Shown: positions 8,394-18,344 of the stretch, piece after piece
How positions within the stretch are numbered: position 1 is the stretch's first letter
How the letters are laid out: every line of letters begins with the position of its first letter
Assembly: GCA_004293445.1 (NCBI GenBank)
Contig: RDYP01000005.1
Coordinates: 78,784-142,783, forward strand
Reading direction: 5' to 3'
Length of the DNA: 64,000 nt
DNA from: Verrucomicrobiota bacterium
Lineage (GTDB): Bacteria > Verrucomicrobiota > Verrucomicrobiia > Verrucomicrobiales > Akkermansiaceae
Notes under the pieces: generated by a model
What the model saw: the letters and a program-made list of their open reading frames with translations, nothing else
What the model was told of the DNA's origin: nothing
Databases searched by the model: none
Position numbers and translations under genes: made by a program

Positions 8394-11300
8394 TCACGGG
8401 GACGGCGGGATGATCCGGAGATGCAGGAACCGTCGGCCCGCGGCACCCACTGGAACCGCCGCACGCCAGAGTTCCCCGATACCGTCATCGGTGCCGACGA
8501 CCGGTGCTTGCACGACATCGGCGGTGGACCAGTCGTTGCCGAGCGTGTCGCTCCACTCGACGAGGAACTGGACGCCATCGGCCACCGCGGCATGGCTGCG
8601 ACGGTAAGTAAATTCGAGCGAGGATCCGGACTTCGTAAGAGCCGCAACCGCGCCGTCAGGGGTGTTCGGAAGACGGCCGGTGGCGAATTCCAGAAGATTC
8701 GCAAGGCCATCGTGATCGGGATCGGCGGAGTCCGCGGCGTCGCCCGTATCCGAAGCGGTGCCGAAGTGAATTTGCCGCCAAATTTCTGCCTCGCTGCGAG
8801 CGGTACCGGTCGAAGTGACGGAGAGCGTGCGGCTGCTTTCACCGGAGCCATTCGCAGCGCGGAGGCGGAGGAGATAGCTGCCCGGCTTGCCGAACATCGC
8901 GGTGGTGACGGGCGCGGTGGGGTCGGCAATGAAGGCGGGGCCGGGACCGCTGACAAGCGACCATTGGGACTCGGTGGCATCGGTCACGCTGCCGATGAGC
9001 GGCGCGGCGATGCCTGTGATGGCGGCGGGCGCGGTGCCGGGATCGACAACGGGCAGAGTCGGCAGGGAAAAACTCAGCGTGAGTTGGGGACGGCGGGTGG
9101 TCGTCGCGTTTTCATCGGAACCGATCCGAACGAAAGCGCTACTGGTGGCGGCCTCGGTGGCGGGAGAGAAGAGCAGCAGGTTGAGCGGCTGGCCGCTGGC
9201 GCGGGCGGTGGTGGCGGCATCAAGGAATTCGTCGCTGCTCGGAAAGCTGTGTTGCGTACCGACCGTGGTGGCGCTGAAACCCTCGCGGGCGGAAAGCGTG
9301 GTGGGTTCGAAGTCGATGCCTTCGAGTCCCCCGCCCGCGGCCCAGAGTCCGTCGAGGGCGAAGCCGCCGACGCGGCTGTTCCAGTCGGCTCCAGAATGAG
9401 TGCCATTGCTCGCGCTGGCGCCGCTGCCGGTTCCTTCGGTGAAATTGTTGGCCAGATGGCGGAGCTGAAGTTCGCCGACGTTGCCGCTGGCGGCTTCGGA
9501 GGTCCAAAGGTCGAGCGACACGCTTTGCAGCACGGCCTCGGACGGGAGGGAGTTGATCGGGAACGAGAGCAGGCTGCGGAAGATGGTGCCGCCGCTGCGG
9601 CCGACGATGAACTGGTCGCGCGCGCCGGAGTTCCAGGTCTTGCTGTCCGAGCGGACGAAGGTGGAGCTGTGGGTGTAGCCGTTCACGCCGTGGCGCAGGG
9701 TGAGCGATGTGGCGGGATTCACGCGGACCGTGAGATCGAGCGGCGAGCTGCCGATCGCGTTGGCGGCGGTGGCGCGCAGGACGTAGGTGCCATCCGCGGA
9801 GAAAGTGGCGGTGGTATCGGTGGCGGAGGCGTCTCCGAAATTCACCGTGCCCGGACCGGAAAGCTTCGACCACGCGAGCGTGGTGCCGTTGCCGCCATTG
9901 AGGGAAACCGCGAGACGGAGGGCCATCTGTAGGTTCGGCAGAGTCACCGGATTGGAAAGCGGCAGGAGCAGATCGATCGCCGGGTTTTCCAACAGCGCGA
10001 AGCCTGGCAGAGGATTCCAGAGCAAGCTCACCCCGGTAGCGCTGTGTTCGAGGCTGAAGTTTCCATAGGTCGCGGCGGGGCGGCCGCCGGCATCGGTAGT
10101 GATGGTGCCGAGCGCGAGGGTACCGCTGCGCGAGGTTCCGGCGAGCACCGGCCAGGAACGCGGCGCGCGCCAGAAGGCGTGGAGGAAATTCACGCTGCTG
10201 TTAGGACCGTTGAGCATCAGATCGAGCGCGGCTCCGCTGGTGATGGCGAGGCTGTTTCCGGTGAGGCCGCCGAAGGAGGCGGCGTCGTTGGCGTTGGCCT
10301 CGATGCGCAGCCGGGCGCTGCTGGAAAGCAAGAGGTTGTTGGAGAGCTGCATGCCCATCGGGGCGAGCGTGCCATTTACAGTCACGGGCGAGGCGATCGC
10401 GCCGCTGCCGGAAAGCGTGGCTCCCGCGGATATCGTGAGAGCGGCGGGGCTGGCGAGCGCGCCGGTAACTGTTAGAGTTCCGGCGGACACGCTGGTGGTT
10501 CCGGTGTAGCTGGAGTTGCCGGAGAGGATCCAGGTGCCCGTGCCAGATTTCACGAGCGAGGTCTTGTTCGTCGGCGCGTTATCCACGATCGCTCCGGCGA
10601 TCTCGCCGCTGGCGGTGGTGGAGCCGGTGAGCGTGAGCGTCTTGCTGCTGGCAGCGGTGGCTTGGAAGCCGCTGGTGAACTTGAGCGGGCCGCTGCCGCT
10701 GTGGTCGAGGGTCGCGCCGTTGGTGCCGCGCAGGTTGATCGGGCGGTCGGTGGTTTCGCCGTTGCCGTTGTAGCGCAAGGTGCCGCTGCCCAAGCTGGAG
10801 CCCAGACCGATCACCGCGGCGAGCGGCGAAATCGGCGCACCAAGGCTGCTGGTGGCGAGGGCGGGAGTGCCGTTCTGGTGGCTGTTGAGCGACGAAGCGA
10901 CGAGCGTGCCGAGGTAAACCGTAGTGGTACCGCTGTAGCTGTTAGACGATCCCAGCGTGGTGGTCCCGGAGCCGTTGTGGAGGATCGAGCCGAAGCCGGA
11001 GATCGGCTGCGTGAGATCGAAGGCGTTCGAGCGGTTGATCGTGAGCGCGCCGTTGAGCGTCACGGGGCCGGAACCTAGGGAGCCGGTGGTGCCGCCGTTG
11101 CCGATCTGGGTGGTGCCATCGAGCAACCTCGTCGGGCCAGAGTAGCTGTTGTTCGCCGTAAAGATCAGGCTGGCATAGCCGCCGGTGCGGGTGAGGCCGC
11201 CGGGGCCGCTGATGGGGCTGCTGAAGATGTGGGTGGCGGAGTTCGGACTGTTGAAGGTGGTATCGGCTCCGAGCGTGATCGGCTGGGCGACCGTGTAGGT

Positions 11301-14300
11301 GGCGACACCGCCGGTGCAGGTGAGGTCGATGACGGGCAGGTTCGCACCGTTGCGGACGAACTCGAGGCCGTTGCCATTCAGCGTGAGGTTCGCGCCCGAG
11401 GCACCCGTGCCGCTGAGGGCGAGTTTGTTGAGGCGCAGCGGAGTGGCGCTGTCCTGGGTGAAGGTTCGCGCCGCGCCGGGGACGGTGAGGCCGGAGAAGA
11501 AACTGAGCTGCGTACCGCGTGCGGAGATCGGAGTGGTCGCGGGGTTCCAGTTCCCGGCGCTGCTCCAGTTTCCGCTGCTGGCAGAGGTCCAGTTGCGGGT
11601 GAGGACTGGCTCGCTGATGCGGACGGTGGCGGGTTGGCTTGTTAGATTGCCCGCATCCCTCGCGGTGAAGGTGTAGCTCATTTCACCGGTGAATCCGAGA
11701 GTCGGCGTGAAACGGGCGGTGTGGCCGTCGGGTTGCAGGGCGACCGTGCCGCCGACCGCGTTCGAGACGGTGAAGACGAGGCTGGTAGTGGCTGTTAGAT
11801 CGTCGCTGGCGAGCGTGCGCAGGCTGAGATCGGCGGCGGCTCCGGCGGTGGAGACGGCGTTGCCATCGACGACGACCGGCGCGGAGTTGCCGTTGGTGAG
11901 CGTGCCGCTGTAATCGAGGATGATCACCGAGGCGACGGGATCGGGCGCGGTGGCGGGGAGATTGATGACCAACTGGCCGCCGGCCGCGCTGGTGGTGAGA
12001 GCGGTGGTCGGTGCGGCAAGCAGGCGCGCGCTGGTGACGGTGGAGGCGAGCGGCACTTCGAGCGTGCCGTCGGCCGGCCACTCGAAGACATGCAGGTAGA
12101 GGCGGTTGCCTTTGCGCGTCGCGCGGCCCCAGGGGATCTGCGCGGCGGTCCAGGGTCCGGCGACCGTGCCGTAGATCGACTCGCCGTTCACGCGCAGCCA
12201 CTCGCCCATGCGCTGGAGGCGGTCCACCGCGTAACCGGGGATGCGGCCTTGGGAATCCGGGCCGACGTTGAGCAGGAAATTGCCGCCCTTGTGCGAGATG
12301 TCGATGAGGTTGCGGAGCAGGTCGGAGTAGGATTTCGGTTGGGTGTCGTAGCGGTTGTAGAACCACTTCGAGCCGATGGTCATGCAGGTTTCGAAATCGC
12401 GGCCGGCGCTTTCGGCGGTGGACGGGATGCTGTTTTCCGGCGTGTCGTAGTCGCCCTGATAGACGCCGCCGAGGCGGTCGTTGACGATCAGGTTCGGCTG
12501 CTGGCCCAGCGCGGCGCGGAAGGCGGCGGCGCGGGTGTCGCTCATGTTCGCCGGAGTGTCGAACCAGAGCAGGTCGATCGGACCGAACTCCGTGAGCAAC
12601 TCGCGGACCTGCGGGACGGCGACGTCTGTTAGATAGTCGTCCATGTTTCCGCTCTGCGCGGGATCCCAGGGCAGGCCGTTGTTGGGCGGGAAGTCGCCGA
12701 TGGCGCCGCCCGGGTTGTTCCAGTCCTTGGCGTGGGAATAGTAGAAGCCGACCTTCAGCCCGTGCCTGCGGCAGGCATCGACGAGTTCCTGCAGGATGTT
12801 GCGCGGGAAGCCGGAGACATCGGCGATGTCAAAGGGGCTGGCCGCGCTGGGCCAGAGCGCGTGGCCGTCGTGATGCTTGGCCGTGAGGACGATGTATTTC
12901 TGGCCGGCGGCCTTGGCGAGAAGGGCCCAATCCTCGGCATTGAAATCGACCGGATTGAACTGCTGGGCGTCGCTGGTGTAGTCGGCGACGGAGATCTGTT
13001 GGCTGAACATCATCCAGTCGGCGTAGGTCACGACTTCCTGGCCGCTGTAAGCGCCTTCATAGACCGACGCGGGACCCCAGTGGACGAACATGCCGAACTT
13101 GCCATCGCGCCACCAAGCGAGCCGGGCGTCGCGTTCAGTGGTCGTTTCCACCGTGCCGCCGGGCGTGGTCTGGCGAGTGCCGGTGCTGTCGTAAACGGTG
13201 ACCTTGAAGGTCTTGGTGGTGGTGTTGCCCGCGGCATCGGTGGCGGTGGCGGTGACCGTGGAGGTGCCGAGCGGAAAGGTGAAACCGGAGGGCGGCGTGG
13301 TTTCCGGCACGATGGCTCCGTTCACCTGATCGACGGCGGAAGTGGTGAAGGTGACGGGTGCCGAGGTGTTGGCGGTGCCGACGCTTACCGAATCAGGAAC
13401 TGTTAGAAGCGGTCCGGAGGTATCCACCACGATGACGTTGAACGAGCCGCTGGCGGAGTTGCCCGAGGGATCGGTGGCGGTGACCGTGACGGCGGTGGTG
13501 CCGAGCGGGAAGATCGAGCCGGAGGCGGGCGTGGACGAAGGCGTGACCGCGCCGCTGATCGCGTCGTTGGCGGTGGGAGTGAAATTGACGACGGAACCAG
13601 CCGGGCCGGTGGCCTCGACGGTGATATCGGCGGGCAGCGTGATGACAGGTGCAACGCTATCGACCACCGTGACGGTGAAAGTTTTGTTCGACGTGAGTGA
13701 TCCGGAAGTGGCGCTGGCGGTGACGGTGGTGACGCCGAGTGGAAACAGCGAGCCCGAGGCCGGGGTATTGTTCGTAGAGAGCGGCAGGCCGCTGCTGGTC
13801 ACGGCCGAGGTGACGAAGTTCACCACGGTGCCGGCGGGGCCCGCGGCCTCGACGGCGATCGGCTCCGGCACGGTGATGACCGGCGGACCGGGCGGTGCGC
13901 TCTCGACGGTGAGCGTGACATCGTTGCCATCGCCGCCATTGTAGCGGATGCGGAAAGTGAAGTTTCCACCGGGGCCGGCGACGGTGAAGGTGGTGTTGTC
14001 CGCGCGACCGCTGAAGGTGCCGCTCACCGCGCCAATGCTGGTCTTGTTGACGAGGGTGAGGACGCTGGTTTGAGGGAGGTATTCCGCGATGTCCAAGGCG
14101 AGGGTCGCGCCGAGAGTCACGTTGCCGCCGATGTTCAGCGCTGCCGCGCCGGACTGACCGAGGCGGGCGCGGTAGGTGGTGGAGGCGGGCGCGGCGAGAT
14201 TCCCTGTTAGAGTGATCGAGCCGCGGTTCTCCAAGGTGGCGGTGTTGTTCAGGGTGATGTTGGACGCGGAGGAAATGCTGCCGCTGACGACGAGCGAACT

Positions 14301-17300
14301 GGAGGAGCTCACGCCGATCGCGCCGGTGCCGCTGTGGGCTCCGGCTAGGGTGTAGGCGGCTCCGCCGGTGAAAGAGAACGAACCGATGCCGGAGATCGCG
14401 TGGCCCAGAGTGTAAGCGCCGGTGCGGTTGAAGGTGAGGCTGGCATTGTTGAGGATGTCGCCGGCACCGAGGGTTCCGGTGCTGCCGCCATTTCCGACCT
14501 GGGTAGACCCCGCGGACAGCGTGGTGGTTCCGAGATAGCTGTTGTTCGCCGAAAGAACGACGCTCGCGAAGCCGCCGGTGCGAGTGAGGCCGCCGGGGCC
14601 GGAGATCGGGCCGTTGAAACGGAAGGTGCCGGAGTTCGGGCCGTCGATCGTCGTGTTCGCGGCGAGGGTGAGGGCGTTGGCGACGTTGTAAGTGAAGGGA
14701 CTGGCAGGACCGGCGAGGGAGATCGAAGGCAGGGTCGAGCCGTTCGTGCTGAGAGCGAAGGCGGCTCCTGTTAGATGGACCACCGGGCTGGTGGCGTTGC
14801 GAGATCCGTTCAGATTGAGCTGATGGACGGCGATCGGCCCCGCGGGATCGGCGTTGATGTTGATGGTGCCGGTGGCGAGCGATTGGCCGGTGAAGAAGCC
14901 GATACGCGCCGCGGTACCGCCCGCGGGGACGGCAGCGGGATTCCAGTTCGCCGCGGTGCTCCAGAGCAGCGTGGCGGCGGTGGAGCTGTTGGTGAAAGTG
15001 AGCGACTGGACGACGGTGGGATCAGAGTCGAGCGTGCGCTCTTGGGCGTTGGTGAGGCCGTCGTTGTCGGGGTCGGCCGAGTCGGCGGCATCGCCGCTGT
15101 TCGAAGTGGTGCCGAACCAGGTGAAGCGCCATTGGTCATCGGCGGTTAAGCCGAGCGGCAACCAGGCGAGGGCGATGCCGTCGACATTGTTCTGGATCGA
15201 GAAATTACCATACGCAGAAGCAGCGCGGCCGCCGGCATCGGTGGTGACGGTGCCGAGCGTGAAATTCGCGCTGCGCGAAGGAGCGCTGATCAACGGCCAG
15301 CTTCGCATCGTCGACCAATAGGGATCGGTGAAATCCACGGTCGAACCGGGGCTGTTGAGCGTGACGTTCACCGCGCCGGCCGAGGCGAGCGGCGCGCCGC
15401 TGGAGATCAGGCCGATGCCAGCGTTGGCATTCATTTCGCACACGAGGCGGCCTGTGCCGGAGAAGGTGAGTGCACCCGAAAAACCGAAGGCACCCGAACG
15501 GGGGATTGCGAGGTTGCCATTGCCGACGTTCACCGCGCTGGCGAGCGTGGGCGTGCCGGTGAGCGTTCCTGCCTCGATGACGGTGGCGCCTGTGTAGCTG
15601 TGAGCTCCTGAGAGCGTCAGGACGCCCGCACCGCGTTTGCGCAGGCCGCCAGCGCCGGAGATGGGGGCGGAGAAGGCCATCGCGTCGTCGCGACCGAAGC
15701 CGAACTCCGCACTCGATCCGACGGACACTCCCGCCGCTCCAGTGAAGGCGAGCGAGCCGCTGGTGCCCGAGCCGATGAAGAGTTTGCCCTGGCTGACGGA
15801 CAAGGTGGCGGAAAGCGAATTGTTGCCTGTTAGAGTCCAGATACCCGAGCCCGTCTTGATGAGCGAGAGCTTGGCCGGAGCGGTGGTGAGGGTGCCGTCG
15901 GGATTGGTGATGGATGTCACCACGTTGGCGTCGGAGATATTTCCGGCGAAGACATTGCTTCCGGAAGAAGTCGTCGCGCCGAGCGTCAGGCGCGGATTGG
16001 CGGAGCGGATGGTGCTCGGGCTTCCGCCGCTGCCGAAGACGACGTTTCCGGTCCAGGTGAGCGGGCCGCTGCCGCTGGAGTCGAGGATACCGTCGGGAAA
16101 ACGGCCGTCGAAACGAATGGCATGGGCGGAGGTGGCCGCCGGGCCGGTGTGGATCAGGCGCGGCCGCCACGAGTCCGAATGCAGATAGCGCGGGTAGAAC
16201 AGAACCGCGGCGGTGCTGTTCGTGCCGAGCGAGGAAATGTTAGGGATCGTCACCGGGCCACGGGCGATGCGGAGTTCGCCATCGTGCTGGCTGCCTGCCG
16301 GGAGGGTGAAGGGCGTGTCGCCCGCCTTGTGGATGTGGCGGATGCCGGGGCCGAGCGCTTGGCCGAGGACGATGGTGCCGAGGGTGGAATTGCCCGGAAT
16401 CGGCATGAGGAAATCGACATCGCGCGGTCTCACTCCGTCGCCGGAGATCTGGCCGTTCAAGCGAAGCGCGATGCCGGGGCTGCGACTGTGATTGGAGAAC
16501 TGGAGGTTCTGCACGCCGGTAATGGCGGCATTGAAGGTCTGGTCCGCCGTGACGCTGGTGTTCATCGCAATCCCACCGTGGGTGCATGACGTGTCGCCGG
16601 GTTTGCCCGCGCCGAGGACGAGCTTGCCCGGCCCGGAGAACACGTGGGCGGGCAGCGTCGCGCCATCGAGATAGAGCGACTGAAGAGTCTGATCGTTTGT
16701 AAGCGAGACCGCGGCGGGAGCGTTCGGGACGTTGAAAACGGCGGCGAAGCCGGGGCCGGGCTGGCCGTCCGGGCCCCAGTTGGCGGTATTGTCCCAAACG
16801 CCGTCCACTGCGCCGAGCCAGCCGGGTTTCTGATAGTAGCGGGCGTAGTCCCAGAGGGTCTCCTGGCCGTCGAGCGCGGCGTTGGGACTGAGCCAATCGA
16901 GCACCTTGGTACTGAGAATGATGGCAGACCCTTGGATCGAGGTGGTGTCGTTCATTCCCGACGACGGCGCGGTAAACACCTTCTTGCCGTTGAGGTAGAC
17001 CACCTGGGAATTGTCGGTGCGCCATTCGAGGCCGACAGTGACGTATTGAGTGACGTCGCCGAGGGCGGTGTATTTCCCGCCGTAGTCCCAAGTGCGCTCG
17101 CCGGTAAAGTGGTCCCAGACGCCGAAGCCGTAGCTGTTGAGAACGGAGTCGGTGCGCATGTTGAAAAACTCCGGCGCATCGATCTCGTAGCCGTGGAGGA
17201 CTTCATCAAGCGCGCCGTGCCAATAGGCCGTGTCCACGCCGGTGGCGGGTGCCTGGGGGAGGCGGATGCGGGCCTCGTGGTAGCCGAACTTCTGGCCGTG

Positions 17301-18305
17301 GCGGGAACTGATGCCGCCCTCGGACCAGTTCGCCTCGTTCTTGAGATCGGCGCTGGTGGCGGAGCCGATGGGGACGCTGCCGATGTAGGATAGCCTCGTT
17401 CGCAGGCGGCCACCGGAAACGCTGTAGTTGTTGCGCCCTGCGAAGCCCGACCAGACGGCGGAGTCGATCGCGGTGCCGTCGAAGTGATCTGTTAGAGAAA
17501 GAATCGTGTAGTCCTGGGGCTTTTCCACGGCGGGTGCCCAGGGCGCGTGGCGGGGAATGAACTGAACGGCATCGGCTACGACGTTGTCGTTGGCTCCGTT
17601 GTTGCGGATGACAACGCGGGTGGTGGTGCCCGCTTCGACGCTGACATTGGTGACGAGATTCCAGACGCCGCCGTTGATTTCCTGGTTGAGGGCGAAGCTA
17701 CGTTTGCCATCGGGAAAAATCACATCGACAGGCGTGTTGGTGGCGCGGTTCGGGTAGGCGGACCAACGGAGATAGACGTCGTAGTTTCCCCGGACGGGAA
17801 GACTCGGAGTGTAGGTGTAGGTGGCGGTAGGGGTGCTTCCTGTGGTTTTCGCGGCATAGACGGCACCGCCGCCGTAGGCCCCGGAGACTGTGCTGGCGAT
17901 CCAGTTTCCGGTGATGCCGAGACCGGTCGCAGCTCCACCGGAGGCGGCGTTGTCGAGGATGAGACCCGGGGCCGCCCAAACGCCGCGGAGGGCCGGACTT
18001 TCGCCGGAAGAGTCGATGGCAGTGACGGTGTAGTACGCGAAAACTCCGGGAGTGGCGGAGCTGTCCGTGAAATTCGTGGTCGTGACCGTGGCGAGGGAGG
18101 TCGATGCGTCGACCAGCGATGCCGCACGTTTCACGGCGTAGCTGGTAGCGCCAGGGACCGCGGACCACGACAGGGTGACCGCGCCCGATTGCTCGGACGG
18201 AGCGACGGAAATCATCGATGGTGCCGAAGGGCGGGCGCTTGCGGGAAGAACCGCGAAAAAGGCGGCGAGGGGCAGTGCGAGCGCGAGTGATGACAGGGAT
18301 GTCAT
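8394..18305 (-). CDS. Giant secreted multidomain glycosidase with GH16-like and GH29 fucosidase domains, 3303 aa
   Basis: Residues 1-24 are a signal peptide (LALALPLAAFFAVLPASA). A fibronectin III domain and a golvesin-type carbohydrate-binding-like domain (about 110-255) follow. Next is a GH16-like domain (about 270-500) with the catalytic signature EIDAPE (E374, D376, E379). Autotransporter-associated beta-strand repeats then run to about 1470, followed by three HYR-type domains (about 1475-1710). A complete GH29 alpha-L-fucosidase domain spans about 1715-2080, with the hallmarks FGMFVHWG, AKHHDGHALW and LLWFDTP, whose D1916 is the expected nucleophile. After it come a cadherin-like segment, a second repeat block, a DNRLRE-like domain and the shared DPDHDGLANLLEF C-terminal domain. 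Expected activity is removal of fucose and cleavage of a beta-glucan- or galactan-like backbone outside the cell. The exact substrate is not shown by the sequence. Confidence 0.9.
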   Translation of the reverse strand: MTSLSSLALALPLAAFFAVLPASARPSAPSMISVAPSEQSGAVTLSWSAVPGATSYAVKRAASLVDASTSLATVTTTNFTDSSATPGVFAYYTVTAIDSSGESPALRGVWAAPGLILDNAASGGAATGLGITGNWIASTVSGAYGGGAVYAAKTTGSTPTATYTYTPSLPVRGNYDVYLRWSAYPNRATNTPVDVIFPDGKRSFALNQEINGGVWNLVTNVSVEAGTTTRVVIRNNGANDNVVADAVQFIPRHAPWAPAVEKPQDYTILSLTDHFDGTAIDSAVWSGFAGRNNYSVSGGRLRTRLSYIGSVPIGSATSADLKNEANWSEGGISSRHGQKFGYHEARIRLPQAPATGVDTAYWHGALDEVLHGYEIDAPEFFNMRTDSVLNSYGFGVWDHFTGERTWDYGGKYTALGDVTQYVTVGLEWRTDNSQVVYLNGKKVFTAPSSGMNDTTSIQGSAIILSTKVLDWLSPNAALDGQETLWDYARYYQKPGWLGAVDGVWDNTANWGPDGQPGPGFAAVFNVPNAPAAVSLTNDQTLQSLYLDGATLPAHVFSGPGKLVLGAGKPGDTSCTHGGIAMNTSVTADQTFNAAITGVQNLQFSNHSRSPGIALRLNGQISGDGVRPRDVDFLMPIPGNSTLGTIVLGQALGPGIRHIHKAGDTPFTLPAGSQHDGELRIARGPVTIPNISSLGTNSTAAVLFYPRYLHSDSWRPRLIHTGPAATSAHAIRFDGRFPDGILDSSGSGPLTWTGNVVFGSGGSPSTIRSANPRLTLGATTSSGSNVFAGNISDANVVTSITNPDGTLTTAPAKLSLIKTGSGIWTLTGNNSLSATLSVSQGKLFIGSGTSGSLAFTGAAGVSVGSSAEFGFGRDDAMAFSAPISGAGGLRKRGAGVLTLSGAHSYTGATVIEAGTLTGTPTLASAVNVGNGNLAIPRSGAFGFSGALTFSGTGRLVCEMNANAGIGLISSGAPLASAGAVNVTLNSPGSTVDFTDPYWSTMRSWPLISAPSRSANFTLGTVTTDAGGRAASAYGNFSIQNNVDGIALAWLPLGLTADDQWRFTWFGTTSNSGDAADSADPDNDGLTNAQERTLDSDPTVVQSLTFTNSSTAATLLWSTAANWNPAAVPAGGTAARIGFFTGQSLATGTININADPAGPIAVHQLNLNGSRNATSPVVHLTGAAFALSTNGSTLPSISLAGPASPFTYNVANALTLAANTTIDGPNSGTFRFNGPISGPGGLTRTGGFASVVLSANNSYLGTTTLSAGSTQVGNGGSTGTLGAGDILNNASLTFNRTGAYTLGHAISGIGSFSFTGGAAYTLAGAHSGTGAIGVSSSSSLVVSGSISSASNITLNNTATLENRGSITLTGNLAAPASTTYRARLGQSGAAALNIGGNVTLGATLALDIAEYLPQTSVLTLVNKTSIGAVSGTFSGRADNTTFTVAGPGGNFTFRIRYNGGDGNDVTLTVESAPPGPPVITVPEPIAVEAAGPAGTVVNFVTSAVTSSGLPLSTNNTPASGSLFPLGVTTVTASATSGSLTSNKTFTVTVVDSVAPVITLPADITVEATGPAGSVVNFTPTANDAISGAVTPSSTPASGSIFPLGTTAVTVTATDPSGNSASGSFNVIVVDTSGPLLTVPDSVSVGTANTSAPVTFTTSAVDQVNGAIVPETTPPSGFTFPLGTSTVTATATDAAGNTTTKTFKVTVYDSTGTRQTTPGGTVETTTERDARLAWWRDGKFGMFVHWGPASVYEGAYSGQEVVTYADWMMFSQQISVADYTSDAQQFNPVDFNAEDWALLAKAAGQKYIVLTAKHHDGHALWPSAASPFDIADVSGFPRNILQELVDACRRHGLKVGFYYSHAKDWNNPGGAIGDFPPNNGLPWDPAQSGNMDDYLTDVAVPQVRELLTEFGPIDLLWFDTPANMSDTRAAAFRAALGQQPNLIVNDRLGGVYQGDYDTPENSIPSTAESAGRDFETCMTIGSKWFYNRYDTQPKSYSDLLRNLIDISHKGGNFLLNVGPDSQGRIPGYAVDRLQRMGEWLRVNGESIYGTVAGPWTAAQIPWGRATRKGNRLYLHVFEWPADGTLEVPLASTVTSARLLAAPTTALTTSAAGGQLVINLPATAPDPVASVIILDYSGTLTNGNSAPVVVDGNAVSTAGAAADLSLRTLASDDLTATTSLVFTVSNAVGGTVALQPDGHTARFTPTLGFTGEMSYTFTARDAGNLTSQPATVRISEPVLTRNWTSASSGNWSSAGNWNPATTPISARGTQLSFFSGLTVPGAARTFTQDSATPLRLNKLALSGTGASGANLTLNGNGLEFVRNGANLPVIDLTCTGGVATYTVAQPITLGADTTFNSPNSATHIFSSPISGPGGLTRTGGYASLIFTANNSYSGPTRLLDGTTQIGNGGTTGSLGSGPVTLNGALTINRSNAFDLTQPISGFGSILHNGSGTTTLGSSNSYSGTTTVYLGTLVASSLNSHQNGTPALATSSLGAPISPLAAVIGLGSSLGSGTLRYNGNGETTDRPINLRGTNGATLDHSGSGPLKFTSGFQATAASSKTLTLTGSTTASGEIAGAIVDNAPTNKTSLVKSGTGTWILSGNSSYTGTTSVSAGTLTVTGALASPAALTISAGATLSGSGAIASPVTVNGTLAPMGMQLSNNLLLSSSARLRIEANANDAASFGGLTGNSLAITSGAALDLMLNGPNSSVNFLHAFWRAPRSWPVLAGTSRSGTLALGTITTDAGGRPAATYGNFSLEHSATGVSLLWNPLPGFALLENPAIDLLLPLSNPVTLPNLQMALRLAVSLNGGNGTTLAWSKLSGPGTVNFGDASATDTTATFSADGTYVLRATAANAIGSSPLDLTVRVNPATSLTLRHGVNGYTHSSTFVRSDSKTWNSGARDQFIVGRSGGTIFRSLLSFPINSLPSEAVLQSVSLDLWTSEAASGNVGELQLRHLANNFTEGTGSGASASNGTHSGADWNSRVGGFALDGLWAAGGGLEGIDFEPTTLSAREGFSATTVGTQHSFPSSDEFLDAATTARASGQPLNLLLFSPATEAATSSAFVRIGSDENATTTRRPQLTLSFSLPTLPVVDPGTAPAAITGIAAPLIGSVTDATESQWSLVSGPGPAFIADPTAPVTTAMFGKPGSYLLRLRAANGSGESSRTLSVTSTGTARSEAEIWRQIHFGTASDTGDAADSADPDHDGLANLLEFATGRLPNTPDGAVAALTKSGSSLEFTYRRSHAAVADGVQFLVEWSDTLGNDWSTADVVQAPVVGTDDGIGELWRAAVPVGAAGRRFLHLRIIPPSP
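8482..8780. repeat. Direct repeat coding the shared C-terminal domain (copy 2)
   Basis: This is the second copy of the 299-base repeat, at the end of the 3303-residue gene. Similarity stays high at silent codon positions, which suggests recent duplication or gene conversion between the two giant genes. Confidence 0.85.
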
Positions 18306-18344
18306 GGCTTGGATCGAAAGGGTTGGGACGACCTGAAGCGGCGA

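Noticed and set aside
8600..17500. Many short similar motifs suggesting a CRISPR array or tandem DNA repeat
   Set aside because: The similarity is at protein level (autotransporter-associated beta-strand repeats). The DNA units vary in length and sequence and have no regular spacers.
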